A stretch of 64,000 bases of DNA from Agromyces sp. Root81. Lineage in GTDB: Bacteria; Actinomycetota; Actinomycetes; Actinomycetales; Microbacteriaceae. Positions within the stretch are counted from its first letter, which is position 1, and every line of letters starts with the position of its first letter. The position numbers and the translations under genes were made by a program. The DNA is taken from the NCBI RefSeq assembly GCF_001429165.1, contig NZ_LMIR01000002.1, positions 1,849,261 to 1,913,260 on the forward strand, read 5' to 3'. Below are positions 1 to 8,136 of the stretch, in pieces. The notes under the pieces are model-generated. The model searched no databases and was not told the DNA's origin. It saw nothing but the letters and a program-made list of their open reading frames with translations.

Positions 1-103
1 AGCGGAGCGGAGCGGCCGGCGACACGTGCGACTGGGCGGGCAGCGACGGGGCGATGCGGGCCTGGACGGTGCGGACGGGAGCGGGTGCGAATGCGAGAGA
101 CAT
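1..103 (-). CDS. N-terminus of an unidentified protein (cut by left edge)
   Basis: An open frame runs from ATG at 103 to the window edge, 34 codons without a stop. It begins MSLAFAPAPVRTVQARIAPS and shows no recognisable motif. An AAGGA Shine-Dalgarno at 113-117 sits 9 nt upstream of the ATG. The start lies 162 nt downstream of a cysteine-rich leader peptide on the same strand, which suggests a sulfur- or cysteine-related gene (inference only). In related bacteria such leaders precede sulfur assimilation or sulfonate/methionine transport genes. The family cannot be named from 34 residues. Confidence 0.55.
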   Translation of the reverse strand, partial: MSLAFAPAPVRTVQARIAPSLPAQSHVSPAAPLR

Positions 104-137
104 GACGGAGGATCCTTGCGTGAAGGGTGCAGCGACG

Positions 138-205
138 GACCCCTGATGGCGGGGTCGGAGCGAATGGCCGTGCGGCCGGGCGAACCCTCGAGATACGGCG
201 GGTTC
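138..205 (-). promoter_or_regulatory. Possible attenuator or RBS-sequestering hairpins between leader peptide and next gene
   Basis: Three consecutive short inverted repeats occur in the 162-nt leader: GAACCC/GGGTTC (182-187/200-205), GGCCG/CGGCC (166-170/173-177) and GACCCC/GGGGTC (138-143/151-156). The last ends about 35 nt before the start codon at 103. No U-run follows, so a translational or Rho-type switch is more likely than an intrinsic terminator. Inference from spacing only. Confidence 0.35.
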
Positions 206-265
206 AGAGGAGTCGGCGTCGATCTGGATGCGGATCGGCTGCGGAACTCGGCGGTCGGGTCGCGG

Positions 266-367
266 TCAGCGGCACATTCGACAACACATGGGTGCACGCG
301 CCGGCATCATCATGCCGGTCGTCCTGAGAGCGCCGAGGGCGGTCAGGTTGCGTGCGGTGTCAGTCAT
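266..367 (-). CDS. Cysteine-rich leader peptide (upstream ORF), 33 aa
   Basis: ATG at 367 opens 33 codons that end at TGA 266-268. The C-terminal half reads MMMPARAPMCCRMCR, with three Cys codons in the last six. Short ORFs ending in clustered Cys codons act as cysteine-responsive leaders (translation-coupled attenuators) in mycobacteria and related actinobacteria; that is family knowledge, not shown here. A near-ideal promoter (TTGACA, 17 nt, TTGACT) ends 7 nt before the ATG, so the ORF may be leaderless. Three short hairpins lie between its stop and the next start at 103. An internal start at 313 would give a 15-residue peptide with the same tail. Confidence 0.7.
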   Translation of the reverse strand: MTDTARNLTALGALRTTGMMMPARAPMCCRMCR

Positions 368-374
368 GAGCGTC

Positions 375-403
375 AGTCAAACCGATGACCGAGCATGTGT
401 CAA
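375..403 (-). promoter_or_regulatory. Promoter of the leader peptide
   Basis: On the minus strand, TTGACA (398-403) and TTGACT (375-380) are separated by exactly 17 nt. Transcription would begin about 7 nt further on, at the leader-peptide ATG (367). The -35 box is a perfect consensus; the -10 is poorer. Confidence 0.6.
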
Positions 404-603
404 TTCGTGACGATCTCTGACCGGGGTGTTTGTCGCACGCGGTGCGCGTTGCTGCGAGGCATCCGGCAGGATCAGTCAGCCCGTCGAGATGCGTGCAAGA
501 TTCTGCGATTGATTCGCAGATCAAGAAATCTTCCGCGTCGGATTCTCGCCCCGGCGTGTCGGGGCTCGAAGATCCTTCGGCGAGGGAGGCGGCGGGTGGG
601 TGC
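404..603. other. Intergenic region between upp stop and leader promoter
   Basis: No convincing gene in either strand. It contains a bulged inverted repeat around 499-522 (CTGCG/CGCAG core) and a 6-bp stem GCCCCG/CGGGGC (548-553/560-565) that could weakly stop upp transcription. Neither has a U-tract. The frames that cross it are high-GC antisense artefacts. Confidence 0.4.
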
Positions 604-1239
604 TTATACCGTGCCGTACAGGCGGTCGCCCGCGTCGCCGAGGCCGGGCACGATGTAGCCCAGCTCGTTGAGGCGCTCGTCGACGGCGCCGAGCACGACG
701 GTGACCTCGCCACGGCCCTCCATGGCCTGCTCGACCGCCGCGAGCCCCTCGGGCGCGGCGAGGATGCAGATCGCGGTGACATCCGTCGCCCCGCGCTTCA
801 GCAGGAACTCGATCGCGGCGATGAGCGAGCCGCCCGTGGCGAGCATCGGGTCGAGCACGAAGCACTGGCGGTCGCTGAGGTCGTCGGGCAGGCGCTCGGC
901 GTACGTCGTGGGCTCGAGCGTCTCTTCATTGCGCGCCATGCCGAGAAAGCCGACCTCGGCGGTCGGCAGGAGCTTCGTCATGCCCTCGAGCATGCCGAGT
1001 CCTGCCCGGAGGATCGGCACGATGAGCGGCTTCGGTTCGGCGATGCGCACGCCAGTGGTGGGGGCGACCGGGGTCACGATGTCGACCGGCTCGACCCGCA
1101 CGCCGCGCGTGCCCTCGTAGGCGAGCAACGTCATCAGCTCTTCGACGAGTGACCGGAACACGGGCGACGGGGTGGTCACGTCGCGGAGCACCGTCAGCTT
1201 GTGGGTGATGAGCGGGTGGTCGGCAACGTGGACTCGCAT
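604..1239 (-). CDS. upp: Uracil phosphoribosyltransferase
   Basis: Converts uracil and PRPP to UMP in pyrimidine salvage, in the cytoplasm. The 211-residue length matches the family (about 208). The PRPP-binding loop DPMLATGGS is at residues 130-138 and the uracil-binding C-terminus [12 protein letters not shown] is intact. ATG at 1239 follows a TAGACT -10 box (1247-1252) by 7 nt, so the mRNA is probably leaderless and this start is well supported. It diverges from tadA with only 44 nt between. Confidence 0.95.
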   Translation of the reverse strand: MRVHVADHPLITHKLTVLRDVTTPSPVFRSLVEELMTLLAYEGTRGVRVEPVDIVTPVAPTTGVRIAEPKPLIVPILRAGLGMLEGMTKLLPTAEVGFLGMARNEETLEPTTYAERLPDDLSDRQCFVLDPMLATGGSLIAAIEFLLKRGATDVTAICILAAPEGLAAVEQAMEGRGEVTVVLGAVDERLNELGYIVPGLGDAGDRLYGTV

Positions 1240-1283
1240 AGGCTCGAGTCTAGTTCGCAGGGCCGTCGAGCGGAGGGAGTGTC

Positions 1284-1751
1284 GTGGAGCTGCCGCAGCA
1301 CCGGGAGTGGATGCGCCTCGCGCTCGCCGAGGCCGCCCAGGCGCCCGCGACGCGCGACGTGCCGGTCGGCGCGATCGTCGTCGACGCCGCCGGCGAGGTC
1401 ATCGCCGCCCGTCGCAACGAACGCGAGCTGCACGGCGACCCGACCGCCCACGCCGAGCTCCTGGCGCTCCGCTCGGCCGCCGAGGTCACCGGCGACTGGC
1501 GGCTCACCGACTGCACCCTCGTCGTCACGCTCGAGCCGTGCGTCATGTGCGCGGGGGCGATCCTCGCGGCGCGCATCCCGACGGTCGTGTTCGGCGCCTG
1601 GGACGAGAAGGCGGGGGCTGCCGGCTCCCTCTACGACGTGCTCCGCGATCGGCGGCTGAACCACCGGGTCGAGGTGTTCGCGGGCGTCGAGGCGGATGCC
1701 GCGGCGCGACTGCTGCTCGACTTCTTCGAGGATCCGCTCAGACGCTCGTGA
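1284..1751 (+). CDS. tadA: tRNA-specific adenosine deaminase
   Basis: Deaminates A34 to inosine in tRNA-Arg(ACG), needed to read CGC/CGA codons. The zinc deaminase signature is complete: H56-A-E58 and P85-C86-V-M-C89. Length (155 aa) is typical. GTG at 1284 follows a strong GGAGGGAG Shine-Dalgarno (1272-1279). The 3' end overlaps the convergent TetR gene by 14 nt. Other nucleoside deaminases (guanine or cytosine) share the fold, but pairing with upp and the [12 protein letters not shown] context favour TadA. Confidence 0.9.
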   Translation: MELPQHREWMRLALAEAAQAPATRDVPVGAIVVDAAGEVIAARRNERELHGDPTAHAELLALRSAAEVTGDWRLTDCTLVVTLEPCVMCAGAILAARIPTVVFGAWDEKAGAAGSLYDVLRDRRLNHRVEVFAGVEADAAARLLLDFFEDPLRRS

Positions 1752-2358
1752 GGCCCGCCGAGAGGCGCCGGAAGTTCTGCACGGCGCGCTCGGCCGGTGA
1801 TCCCGGCCCGAGTTCGGGGTCGTCCGTCTCCGCCCACGCCTCGAGTGCGATCCGGATCGCGTCGGTGGCTGCTGCGGCCACGAGCCGTGCCGTCAGCTCG
1901 TCGACCGACGGCCCGCCGAGTTCGAGGATGATGCCCCGAAGCTTCGCCTCGGATTCGCGGTTGACCCGGTACCAGACGTTCATGAGCGCGGGGTCGTCGG
2001 CGCCGGCCCGCAGGAGTCCTCGCGTCCAGTGCACGCCCTCCACCTCGGCGTCGGGTGGCGTGAGCGCCTCCGCGATGGCCTGCTCGATCGCGATGAGCGG
2101 GTCGACCGAGCGATCGGATGCCGCGAGCCGGGCTCTCCAGTGGTCGGCGCCGACCGTGAGGAGCGGGGCGACGGCGTCCTCCTTGGTGCGGAAGTAGCGG
2201 TAGAACGTGCGCAGTGCCACGCCGCCGGCAGCCGCGATCTCCTCCGCGGTCGTCGCGTCGGGGCCGCGGTCGGTGAAGAGGCGGGCGGCGGCGCGGGCGA
2301 GCTCGAGCTGGGTCGCGGCCTTGCGGCGTTCGGTCAGCGTCGGGGGTTTCTCGTCCAC
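1738..2358 (-). CDS. TetR-family transcriptional regulator
   Basis: 206 residues with an N-terminal helix-turn-helix (about residues 10-55: ...ARLFTDRGPDATTAEEIAAAGGVALRTFYRYFRTKED) followed by a divergent ligand/dimer domain. GTG at 2358 (VDEKPPTL...) is chosen because the longer frame to 2415 runs into the intergenic operator. It is divergent from an SDR oxidoreductase, and a perfect 9-bp inverted repeat lies between the two genes across the SDR promoter. That is the usual layout for a TetR repressor controlling its neighbour and itself. The ligand is unknown. Confidence 0.88.
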   Translation of the reverse strand: MDEKPPTLTERRKAATQLELARAAARLFTDRGPDATTAEEIAAAGGVALRTFYRYFRTKEDAVAPLLTVGADHWRARLAASDRSVDPLIAIEQAIAEALTPPDAEVEGVHWTRGLLRAGADDPALMNVWYRVNRESEAKLRGIILELGGPSVDELTARLVAAAATDAIRIALEAWAETDDPELGPGSPAERAVQNFRRLSAGLTSV

Positions 2359-2400
2359 GTTCGAAGCGTACGCGATGACCGCGTCAACATGGCGCTCATC

Positions 2401-2429
2401 GCCACACTGGCACAACGTGACAGTGTGGC
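2401..2429. promoter_or_regulatory. Candidate TetR operator
   Basis: GCCACACTG (2401-2409) and CAGTGTGGC (2421-2429) form a perfect 9-bp inverted repeat with an 11-nt spacer. The right arm overlaps the -35 box of the SDR promoter, and the whole dyad lies 43-71 nt upstream of the regulator's own start. Repression of both genes is inferred from the position. Confidence 0.6.
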
Positions 2430-2446
2430 GTAGCGTGTCCTATATC
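2418..2446 (+). promoter_or_regulatory. Promoter of the SDR gene
   Basis: GTGACA (2418-2423) and TATATC (2441-2446) are separated by 17 nt. The predicted transcription start near 2453 leaves about 20 nt of leader, with a GAAAGG ribosome site (about 2458-2463) before ATG 2474. The -35 box lies inside the candidate operator. Confidence 0.5.
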
Positions 2447-2473
2447 TTCCCGAACACCGAAAGGTCACCAGTC

Positions 2474-3259
2474 ATGAAGCGTTATGAAGGACGTCGCGCC
2501 ATCGTCACCGGCGGAGGCTCCGGCATCGGCCAGGCCACCGTGCTCCGCATGCTTGCCGAGGGAGGCAGCGTCGTCGCCGCCGACGTCAGCGAGGCCGGCC
2601 TCGCCGACACCGTGACCAAGGCCGGCGACGCCGCCGACCGCCTCACGACCGTCGTCGTGAACATCTCCGACGAGGCATCCGTTCGCGACGGCGTCGCCGC
2701 CGCGGTCCAGGCGCTCGGCGGGCTCGACGTGCTCGTCAACGCCGCCGGCATCCTCCGCTCCTCGCACACGCACGAGACCTCGCTCGAGCAGTTCCAGCAG
2801 GTCATCAACGTGAACCTCGTCGGCACGTTCCTCATGATCCGCGAAGCGATCCCCGCCCTGCTCGAGGGCGACGACGCGGCGGTCGTGAACTTCAGCTCCA
2901 CGTCGGCGGCGTTCGCGCACCCCTACATGGCGGCCTACGCGGCCAGCAAGGGCGGCGTGCAGTCGATGACCCACGCGCTCGCGGCGGAGTACGGCAAGCA
3001 GGGCATCCGCTTCAACGCGGTGCAGCCTGGCTCGATCTCGTCGGGCATGACCGACGGCAGCGGCGAGAGCAAGCAGAGCCAGGGCCCCGGTCTGCCCGCC
3101 GACGCCGACTTCAGCCTCTTCATGAAGCTCACCCCGGCGATCAAGCAGGGCTTCGCGGGCCCCGAGGCCGTCGCCGGCGTTGTCGCGATGCTCGCGAGCG
3201 AAGACGGCGCCTTCATCACCGGCACCGAGGTGCGCATCGACGGCGGCACGCACTACTAG
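2474..3259 (+). CDS. SDR-family NAD(P)-dependent oxidoreductase
   Basis: 261-residue classical short-chain dehydrogenase. The Rossmann nucleotide motif TGGGSGIG (residues 12-19), the NAAG motif, an active-site Ser-Ser segment and the YAASK catalytic pair are all present, and a substrate loop (GMTDGSGESKQSQG) is visible. Substrate is unknown; steroid or alcohol oxidation is common for TetR-linked SDRs. ATG 2474 has a ribosome site and a promoter, which rules out the longer frame from 2207. A terminator follows at 3279. Confidence 0.9.
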   Translation: MKRYEGRRAIVTGGGSGIGQATVLRMLAEGGSVVAADVSEAGLADTVTKAGDAADRLTTVVVNISDEASVRDGVAAAVQALGGLDVLVNAAGILRSSHTHETSLEQFQQVINVNLVGTFLMIREAIPALLEGDDAAVVNFSSTSAAFAHPYMAAYAASKGGVQSMTHALAAEYGKQGIRFNAVQPGSISSGMTDGSGESKQSQGPGLPADADFSLFMKLTPAIKQGFAGPEAVAGVVAMLASEDGAFITGTEVRIDGGTHY

Positions 3260-3278
3260 TCGGCACGTCAGGCCATCA

Positions 3279-3309
3279 GGGCGCCGTCCGGAGCATCCGG
3301 GCGGCGCCC
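3279..3309 (+). terminator. Hairpin terminator after the SDR gene
   Basis: A 13-bp stem (3279-3291 with 3297-3309, one G-T pair, GGGCGCCG core) closes a 5-nt AGCAT loop 20 nt after the SDR stop codon. No strong U-run follows, as is common in high-GC actinobacteria. Confidence 0.6.
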
Positions 3310-3469
3310 TCGTGCTGTGCGGACCGTGCGCCGCAGTCTCGGAGAACTGCGCGACGTCGGATCGATCGGCCGCGAGGTCTCCGAACTGCTGCGGATCTCC
3401 GAATTCACGTTCGGCAGGGCGTGGGCAGCGCGACGAGGCCGGGCACCAGTGCGGTGCGGCGGGCTCGCG

Positions 3470-4432
3470 TCACTCGAGGCCCTTGATCACGATCGCGTCG
3501 GTGGGCGGTGCGGGCTGGTTCGGCTCGACGTACACGTCGGGCTCGATGTAGATGGCGCGTGCCGACGGCACGGCTTCGCGGATGCGCTGCTCGATCACGT
3601 TGGTCGCGGCCGACACCTCGAGCAGGCGCTGGTCGGCGGTGAAGCCGAGCTTGGCGGCGATGAGCAGCTCGTCGGGGCCGAGGTAGAGCGTCTTCATGTG
3701 GATGATGCGCTCGGCCTCGGGGCCGGCGAGGATCGCCTGCTCGATGCGGAGCAGGTCGTCGTCGTTGGCGCCCTCGCCCACGAGCAGGGACTTCGTCTCG
3801 ATGCCGAGCACGACGGCCACGACCACGAGGAGCGTGCCGATCATGAGCGTGCCGATCGCGTCGAACAGGGGGTTGCCGGTGATGACGGTGAGCCCGACCG
3901 CGATGAAGGCGAAGACGAGGCCGATGAGGGCCGCGACGTCTTCGAGCAGCACGACGGGCAGCTCGGGCGCCTTCGCCCGGCGAACGAACTGCACCCAGGT
4001 CTGACGCCCGCGCACGTGGTTCGACTCCTTGACCGCGGTGCGCAGCGAGAACGACTCGAGCACGATCGCGATCGAGAGCACGAGCAGCGGCAGCCATGCG
4101 TTCTCGAGTTCATGCGGGTGCTGCAGCTTGTCGATGCCCTCGTAGATCGAGAAGATGCCACCGACCGAGAACAGGATGATCGAGACGACGAAGGCGTAGA
4201 CGTACCGCTCGCGGCCGTAGCCGAAGGGGTGCTCCTTGTCGGCGGCCTTCTTCGCCTTGCGGCCGCCGAGGATCAGCAGCAGCTGGTTGCCGGCGTCGGC
4301 GACCGAGTGGACGCCCTCGGCGAGCATCGAAGCGGAGCCTGAGACGCCCCACGCGATGAACTTCGTGACGGCGATGCCCGTGTTCGCGAGGAACGCCGCG
4401 ATGATTGCCTTTGTGCCACCCGATGCGCTCAT
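3470..4432 (-). CDS. Cation diffusion facilitator (CDF) family transporter
   Basis: 320 residues, with the hydrophobic CDF domain over about the first 210 and a cytoplasmic C-terminal domain after it. Conserved signature regions include SxxMLAEGVHSVADAGNQ (about residues 32-50, TM2 metal-site helix) and DAIGTLMIG in the later helices. It exports divalent metals (Zn, Fe, Mn or Co) by proton antiport; which metal is not evident. ATG 4432 sits 6 nt after TAGGAT (4439-4444), so a leaderless mRNA is likely. It diverges from proC, whose -10 is the same hexamer. Confidence 0.88.
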   Translation of the reverse strand: MSASGGTKAIIAAFLANTGIAVTKFIAWGVSGSASMLAEGVHSVADAGNQLLLILGGRKAKKAADKEHPFGYGRERYVYAFVVSIILFSVGGIFSIYEGIDKLQHPHELENAWLPLLVLSIAIVLESFSLRTAVKESNHVRGRQTWVQFVRRAKAPELPVVLLEDVAALIGLVFAFIAVGLTVITGNPLFDAIGTLMIGTLLVVVAVVLGIETKSLLVGEGANDDDLLRIEQAILAGPEAERIIHMKTLYLGPDELLIAAKLGFTADQRLLEVSAATNVIEQRIREAVPSARAIYIEPDVYVEPNQPAPPTDAIVIKGLE

Positions 4433-4511
4433 ACAGCAATCCTAAAGTGATGCGTGACGTGAGACAGCCACGCACCTCCACAGCATCCGGCCCCGAATCT
4501 AGGATGGTCGC

Positions 4512-5363
4512 ATGAGTGCCGAGGCCACCGTCAGACTGCCCGCGATCGCGTTCCTGGGGGCGGGGTCGATGGCCCGCGCCATCCTCACCGGCCTGTTGCA
4601 TCCGGGCATCGAGGTCGACGGCGGCATCCGTGCGACGAACCGCAGCGCCGAGAGGGCGGCCGAGCTCGCCGCGCTTCCGGGGGTCGTCGCCTTCGCCACC
4701 GAGACGGATGCCGCGGCCAACCGCACGGCCGTCGACGGCGCGAAGATCGTGGTCGTCGCGGTGAAGCCCGCCATGGTGCCTGCGCTCCTCGAGGAGATCG
4801 CCGACGCCCTCGCGCCCGGAACGATCGTCGTGAGCGTCGCCGCCGGCGTCACCGTGGCGACCTTCGAGTCGCTCCTGCCGGAGTCGGTCTCGGTGATCCG
4901 CTCGATGCCGAATACGCCGGCCGTCGTCGGCCGCGCCGTCACGGGCGTCTCAGCCGGCACGCGTTCGAGCGACGACGACCTCGCGCTCGCCGTGGCCCTC
5001 TTCGAGACCGTGGGCGAGGTGCTCGTCGTGCCCGAGGCGCAGATCGACGCGCTCTCGACGATCTCGGGCTCCGGCCCGGCCTACGTCTTCTACCTGATCG
5101 AGCAGCTCACGGCGGCGGCGGTCGACAAGGGCTTCACGCCTGAGCAGGCGGCGGTCATGGTCGAGGGCACGTTCCGCGGGGCGAGCGAGCTGCTCGCCGC
5201 TTCCGACGACGGACCCGCCGAGCTGCGCCGCCGAGTGACGAGCCCGAAGGGCACGACCGAGCGCGCCGTCGCCGTGCTCGAGGAGGCCGCCCTCAAGCAG
5301 ACCTTCGACCGCGCCACCGACGCCGCGCTCGCCCGTGCGAGGGAGCTGGCCTCCGGCGCCTGA
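4512..5363 (+). CDS. proC: Pyrroline-5-carboxylate reductase
   Basis: Reduces pyrroline-5-carboxylate to proline with NAD(P)H, the last step of proline synthesis. 283 residues. The N-terminal dinucleotide motif is FLGAGSMARA, and the C-terminal dimer/substrate region contains TISGSGPAYVFYLIEQL and a VTSPKGTTERA segment typical of ProC. TAGGAT at 4500-4505 lies 6 nt before ATG 4512 (leaderless layout). Confidence 0.94.
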   Translation: MSAEATVRLPAIAFLGAGSMARAILTGLLHPGIEVDGGIRATNRSAERAAELAALPGVVAFATETDAAANRTAVDGAKIVVVAVKPAMVPALLEEIADALAPGTIVVSVAAGVTVATFESLLPESVSVIRSMPNTPAVVGRAVTGVSAGTRSSDDDLALAVALFETVGEVLVVPEAQIDALSTISGSGPAYVFYLIEQLTAAAVDKGFTPEQAAVMVEGTFRGASELLAASDDGPAELRRRVTSPKGTTERAVAVLEEAALKQTFDRATDAALARARELASGA

Positions 5364-5373
5364 GCAGCCGGCG

Positions 5374-5625
5374 CTACAGCGCCGCGTGCATCTCGCGGGA
5401 TCGCGCCCTGACGAGCGCCTTCGTGAGCCGCACGCTGGCGGCGATCACCAGCACGGCGGCGACGGCGCTGACGCCCATGGTGAGGCCGGCGAGTGCGGCG
5501 TCGGGGTGTTCGCGGGTGAGCGTCGGGTCGGTTGCGAGTTCGTGCTCGAAACCGGCCGCAAAGCCGATCATGAACAGCCAGGTCGCGACGACCATCGTTG
5601 CGAGGAACGTTGGGATCGTCTTCAT
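5374..5625 (-). CDS. Small two-helix membrane protein
   Basis: 83 residues with two predicted membrane helices (about 5-25 and 45-66) joined by a charged loop, and a basic C-terminus. ATG 5625 is preceded by a strong GGAGG ribosome site, and a TATACT -10 box lies at 5651-5656. The longer frame to 5871 overlaps rlmC and is rejected. Family not recognised; function unknown. Confidence 0.75.
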   Translation of the reverse strand: MKTIPTFLATMVVATWLFMIGFAAGFEHELATDPTLTREHPDAALAGLTMGVSAVAAVLVIAASVRLTKALVRARSREMHAAL

Positions 5626-5650
5626 GTCGCCTCCTTCGGCGTGACCTGCC

Positions 5651-5656
5651 AGTATA
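5651..5656 (-). promoter_or_regulatory. -10 box TATACT for the small membrane protein
   Basis: TATACT on the minus strand, about 26 nt upstream of ATG 5625, with GGAGG between. No clear -35 was found 16-18 nt upstream. A 12-bp palindrome CGTTTCGAAACG lies further upstream. Confidence 0.4.
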
Positions 5657-5725
5657 GCCGACGTGCAGGAAAATGCCTGAACCGGGCCCGTTTCGAAACG
5701 CGGCGAAAGCCGGGAGGCCCCGGTC

Positions 5726-6850
5726 TCAGGCCCGTTCGAGCAGCACCATGACCTCGAAGTGCGTCGTCTGCGGGAACATGTCGAACACCCGGCCGCGCAC
5801 CGGCCGCAGCGACGGCATCGCCTCGAGGTCGCGCGCGAGCGAGGCCGCGTTGCAGCTCGAATAGAGCACATGACGAACGGCGGATGCCTCGAGCCATCCG
5901 CTGAGCTCTCGGCCGATGCCCCGCCGGGGCGGGTTCACGATCACGAGATCGGGAGCCGTCTCGGCGCCCAGGGCGAATGCGGTGGCGTCGCCGGCCTCGA
6001 AGCGCACGCGTGAGAGCGCGGCATCCGTTCGGCTGAGCTCGGCGCTCGCGACGGCTTCGACGCTCGTCTCGATGCCGGTGACGGATGCCGCGGCATCCGC
6101 GATGTGCAGGGCGAAGCCGCCGACGCCGGAGTAGAGGTCCCACGCCGAGTCGGGCGCGAGGGCGCGCACCCAGTCGCGCGCCTCGACGTAGAGCGCCTCG
6201 GCGATCTCGGTGTTCGTCTGGAAGAAGCTCTGCGGGCGCAGGTGCATCGTCACGTCGCCGAGCCGCATCGGCAGCGTCGAGGCCTCGGTGAAGACGATCT
6301 CGTGTTCGCCCTCGAGCACGGCCTTGTGCTCGGGCAGCACGTTCGCGGTGACGACGCGGGCGTTCGGCAGCTCGGCGAGGAGCCACGGCAGATGCTTGCG
6401 GATGCGGCCGACCGGCTCGGTCGAGCGCACGACGAAGCGGATCATGAGCTCGCCGTCGGGCGACTCGGTGAGGATCAGGTGCTTGAGCTCGCCGGTGCGG
6501 CTCGGCACGTCGTACGGCGTGAGGCCGGCGCGCGTGATGAACGCGGCGATCACGGGGAACGCCGCGCGGTGGCCGGGGGAGCAGATGCCGCACGCCTCGA
6601 GGTCGATGCCGTGCCCGTCGGCGTCGAGGATCCCGATCGTCGGGGCATCCGTGGTGCCGCCGATCACCATCTTCGCCTTGTTGCGGTAGCCGTCTTCGCG
6701 ACTGCCGATCGGCGGCAGCCAGTCGAGGCCGTCATGCCTCGCGAGCAGCTCCTCGGCATGCCGCTGCTTGCCCGCGAGCTGCGACGGGTAGGGCTGGCCC
6801 ATGAGCGAGCACGACAGGCAGCGCCCGGCGTCGAAGTAGGAGCAGTCCAC
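5726..6850 (-). CDS. rlmC: 23S rRNA (uracil-C5)-methyltransferase, RlmC/TrmA family
   Basis: 374 residues. The N-terminus carries the Fe-S cysteines (C3, C11, C14, plus a further Cys in EACGIC). The SAM site is DLYSGVGGFALH, followed by NPPRRG and the catalytic-Cys segment SSCNAASLARD. Length and Fe-S pattern match RlmC (RumB, U747 of 23S rRNA) better than TrmA. GTG at 6850 is the start: TACGCT (6858-6863) lies 7 nt upstream and the first residues then read (M)DCSYFDAGRC. Longer frames run through the divergent DUF402 gene. Confidence 0.88.
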   Translation of the reverse strand: MDCSYFDAGRCLSCSLMGQPYPSQLAGKQRHAEELLARHDGLDWLPPIGSREDGYRNKAKMVIGGTTDAPTIGILDADGHGIDLEACGICSPGHRAAFPVIAAFITRAGLTPYDVPSRTGELKHLILTESPDGELMIRFVVRSTEPVGRIRKHLPWLLAELPNARVVTANVLPEHKAVLEGEHEIVFTEASTLPMRLGDVTMHLRPQSFFQTNTEIAEALYVEARDWVRALAPDSAWDLYSGVGGFALHIADAAASVTGIETSVEAVASAELSRTDAALSRVRFEAGDATAFALGAETAPDLVIVNPPRRGIGRELSGWLEASAVRHVLYSSCNAASLARDLEAMPSLRPVRGRVFDMFPQTTHFEVMVLLERA

Positions 6851-6883
6851 GGGTTCCAGCGTAGGCGCGGATACGGTGGTCGG

Positions 6884-7459
6884 GTGAGCGACGAAGACCG
6901 CACCGGCATCCCTGTCACGTCTGGCGCTCCGCGCGCGCCCGGTGCGCTCGTGCGCGTTCGCGCGACGAAATGGGGCGGCCGGCCGCACTGGGAGTTCGAC
7001 GGGCGGTGGCTCGGTGCCGACGCGCACGGCGACTGGGTCGGATTCCCCGCGGGCACCCGGTTCGCTCGGCCAGGGCACGCGTTCACCGCGACGTGGGACT
7101 CGGTGTCGCTCTTCCCGCGCTCGGGCTGGGCGGCCGCGTTCAACGAGCATCATCCGCGCGGGCTCGGCGTCTACGTCGACCTCGCGACGGTTCCCGAGTG
7201 GCGAGCGGATGCCTCCGGCTCGACGGTCTGGACGGTCTCGTACGTGGATCTCGATCTCGATGTCGTCGAGCGCGAAGGGGCGCCGGCCTTCATCGACGAT
7301 GAGGACGAGTTCGCCGAGCACGCGGTGGAGTTCGGCTATCCGCCCGAGCTGGTGGCGCGGGTGCGAGCCGATGCCGACGCCGTGCTTCGCGCCGTGCAGC
7401 GGCGCGAAGCGCCGTTCGACGGGGCGACCGCTGCGGGGTGGCTCGCGCGGCTGGCGTGA
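6884..7459 (+). CDS. DUF402 domain protein
   Basis: 191 residues, most of it a DUF402 fold (about residues 20-150) with the characteristic Asp-rich strand SYVDLDLDVV and the following DEDEFAEH segment. DUF402 proteins include nucleoside phosphatase/RNase-like enzymes (FAU-1, Ntdp), but no specific role can be assigned. GTG 6884 lies 6 nt after TACGGT (6872-6877), a leaderless layout; the longer frame from 6104 is antisense to rlmC. Confidence 0.8.
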   Translation: MSDEDRTGIPVTSGAPRAPGALVRVRATKWGGRPHWEFDGRWLGADAHGDWVGFPAGTRFARPGHAFTATWDSVSLFPRSGWAAAFNEHHPRGLGVYVDLATVPEWRADASGSTVWTVSYVDLDLDVVEREGAPAFIDDEDEFAEHAVEFGYPPELVARVRADADAVLRAVQRREAPFDGATAAGWLARLA

Positions 7460-7551
7460 CACCGGGTTCGCACGGTTGATGGGCGGGAACGTGCACATTC
7501 GTGCCGTCCCGGACATGTCTCTTGTGAAGGCCCGACCAGAGATGGAGCCGC

Positions 7552-8136
7552 ATGAGCATCGATGAACGACTGACCCGGAGCGATCCGGCCCTCGTGGGAT
7601 CACTGTCACTCGACGAGTCGGCCAAGACCCTCGCCCTGCAGATCTCGGCGTCGAGGTCTCGGCGTGGGCGGTGGTTCGCGCCCCTCGCGGTCACGGGCGT
7701 GCTCGGGTGCCTCGGACTGGCCGGCGGCGTCGCCGCGGTCGCCGCACCCGACCTCATGCCGTGGGCAGCCCCTGAGTATCACGGCGACCTGAGCTACGAG
7801 CGTGTCATCCCGATCGAGACGGGAGAGCTGAGGTGCACCATCGACGTCGGCGCCGAACCCGACCCGAGCACCGCCGGGGCCGACGTCGAGCTGCGATTCA
7901 GCGAGGCGCAGGAGTTCCTCGCCGCAGTGGACATCGACGAGCTCGACCGCGGCACGGAGCAGAGCGAGAGCATGTGGGCGCAAGCACGTCTCCGTGAGTC
8001 CGCTGAGGTCGACCCTGACGAGCGATACATCATCTCCACGTTCTTCGGTCAGATCCGGGAGGAGTTCGAAGCCCGCGGATTCCTCGGCGCGGGCGTCTCC
8101 TTGCAGGCCCAGTACGGCTGCCAGGAGCAGCGGTGA
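7552..8136 (+). CDS. Membrane protein of unknown function, coupled to a sigma factor gene
   Basis: 194 residues: a cytoplasmic N-terminus of about 40 residues, one membrane helix (about 42-66), then an extracytoplasmic domain with two Cys. Its stop codon overlaps the start of the downstream sigma factor gene (TGATG), so the two are translationally coupled. Topology resembles an anti-sigma factor, but no zinc-binding or RskA-type motif is visible. A GGAG ribosome site precedes ATG 7552. Function is inferred only from linkage. Confidence 0.75.
   Translation: MSIDERLTRSDPALVGSLSLDESAKTLALQISASRSRRGRWFAPLAVTGVLGCLGLAGGVAAVAAPDLMPWAAPEYHGDLSYERVIPIETGELRCTIDVGAEPDPSTAGADVELRFSEAQEFLAAVDIDELDRGTEQSESMWAQARLRESAEVDPDERYIISTFFGQIREEFEARGFLGAGVSLQAQYGCQEQR

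Noticed and set aside
548..565. GCCCCG/CGGGGC stem as terminator of upp
   Set aside because: Only 6 bp, no U-run on the minus strand; kept as a note in the intergenic entry rather than called.
3332..3351. CGCAGT/ACTGCG hairpin downstream of the CDF gene
   Set aside because: Six-base arms with a mismatch-prone loop, in the region 3310-3469 where nothing else is visible; too weak to call.
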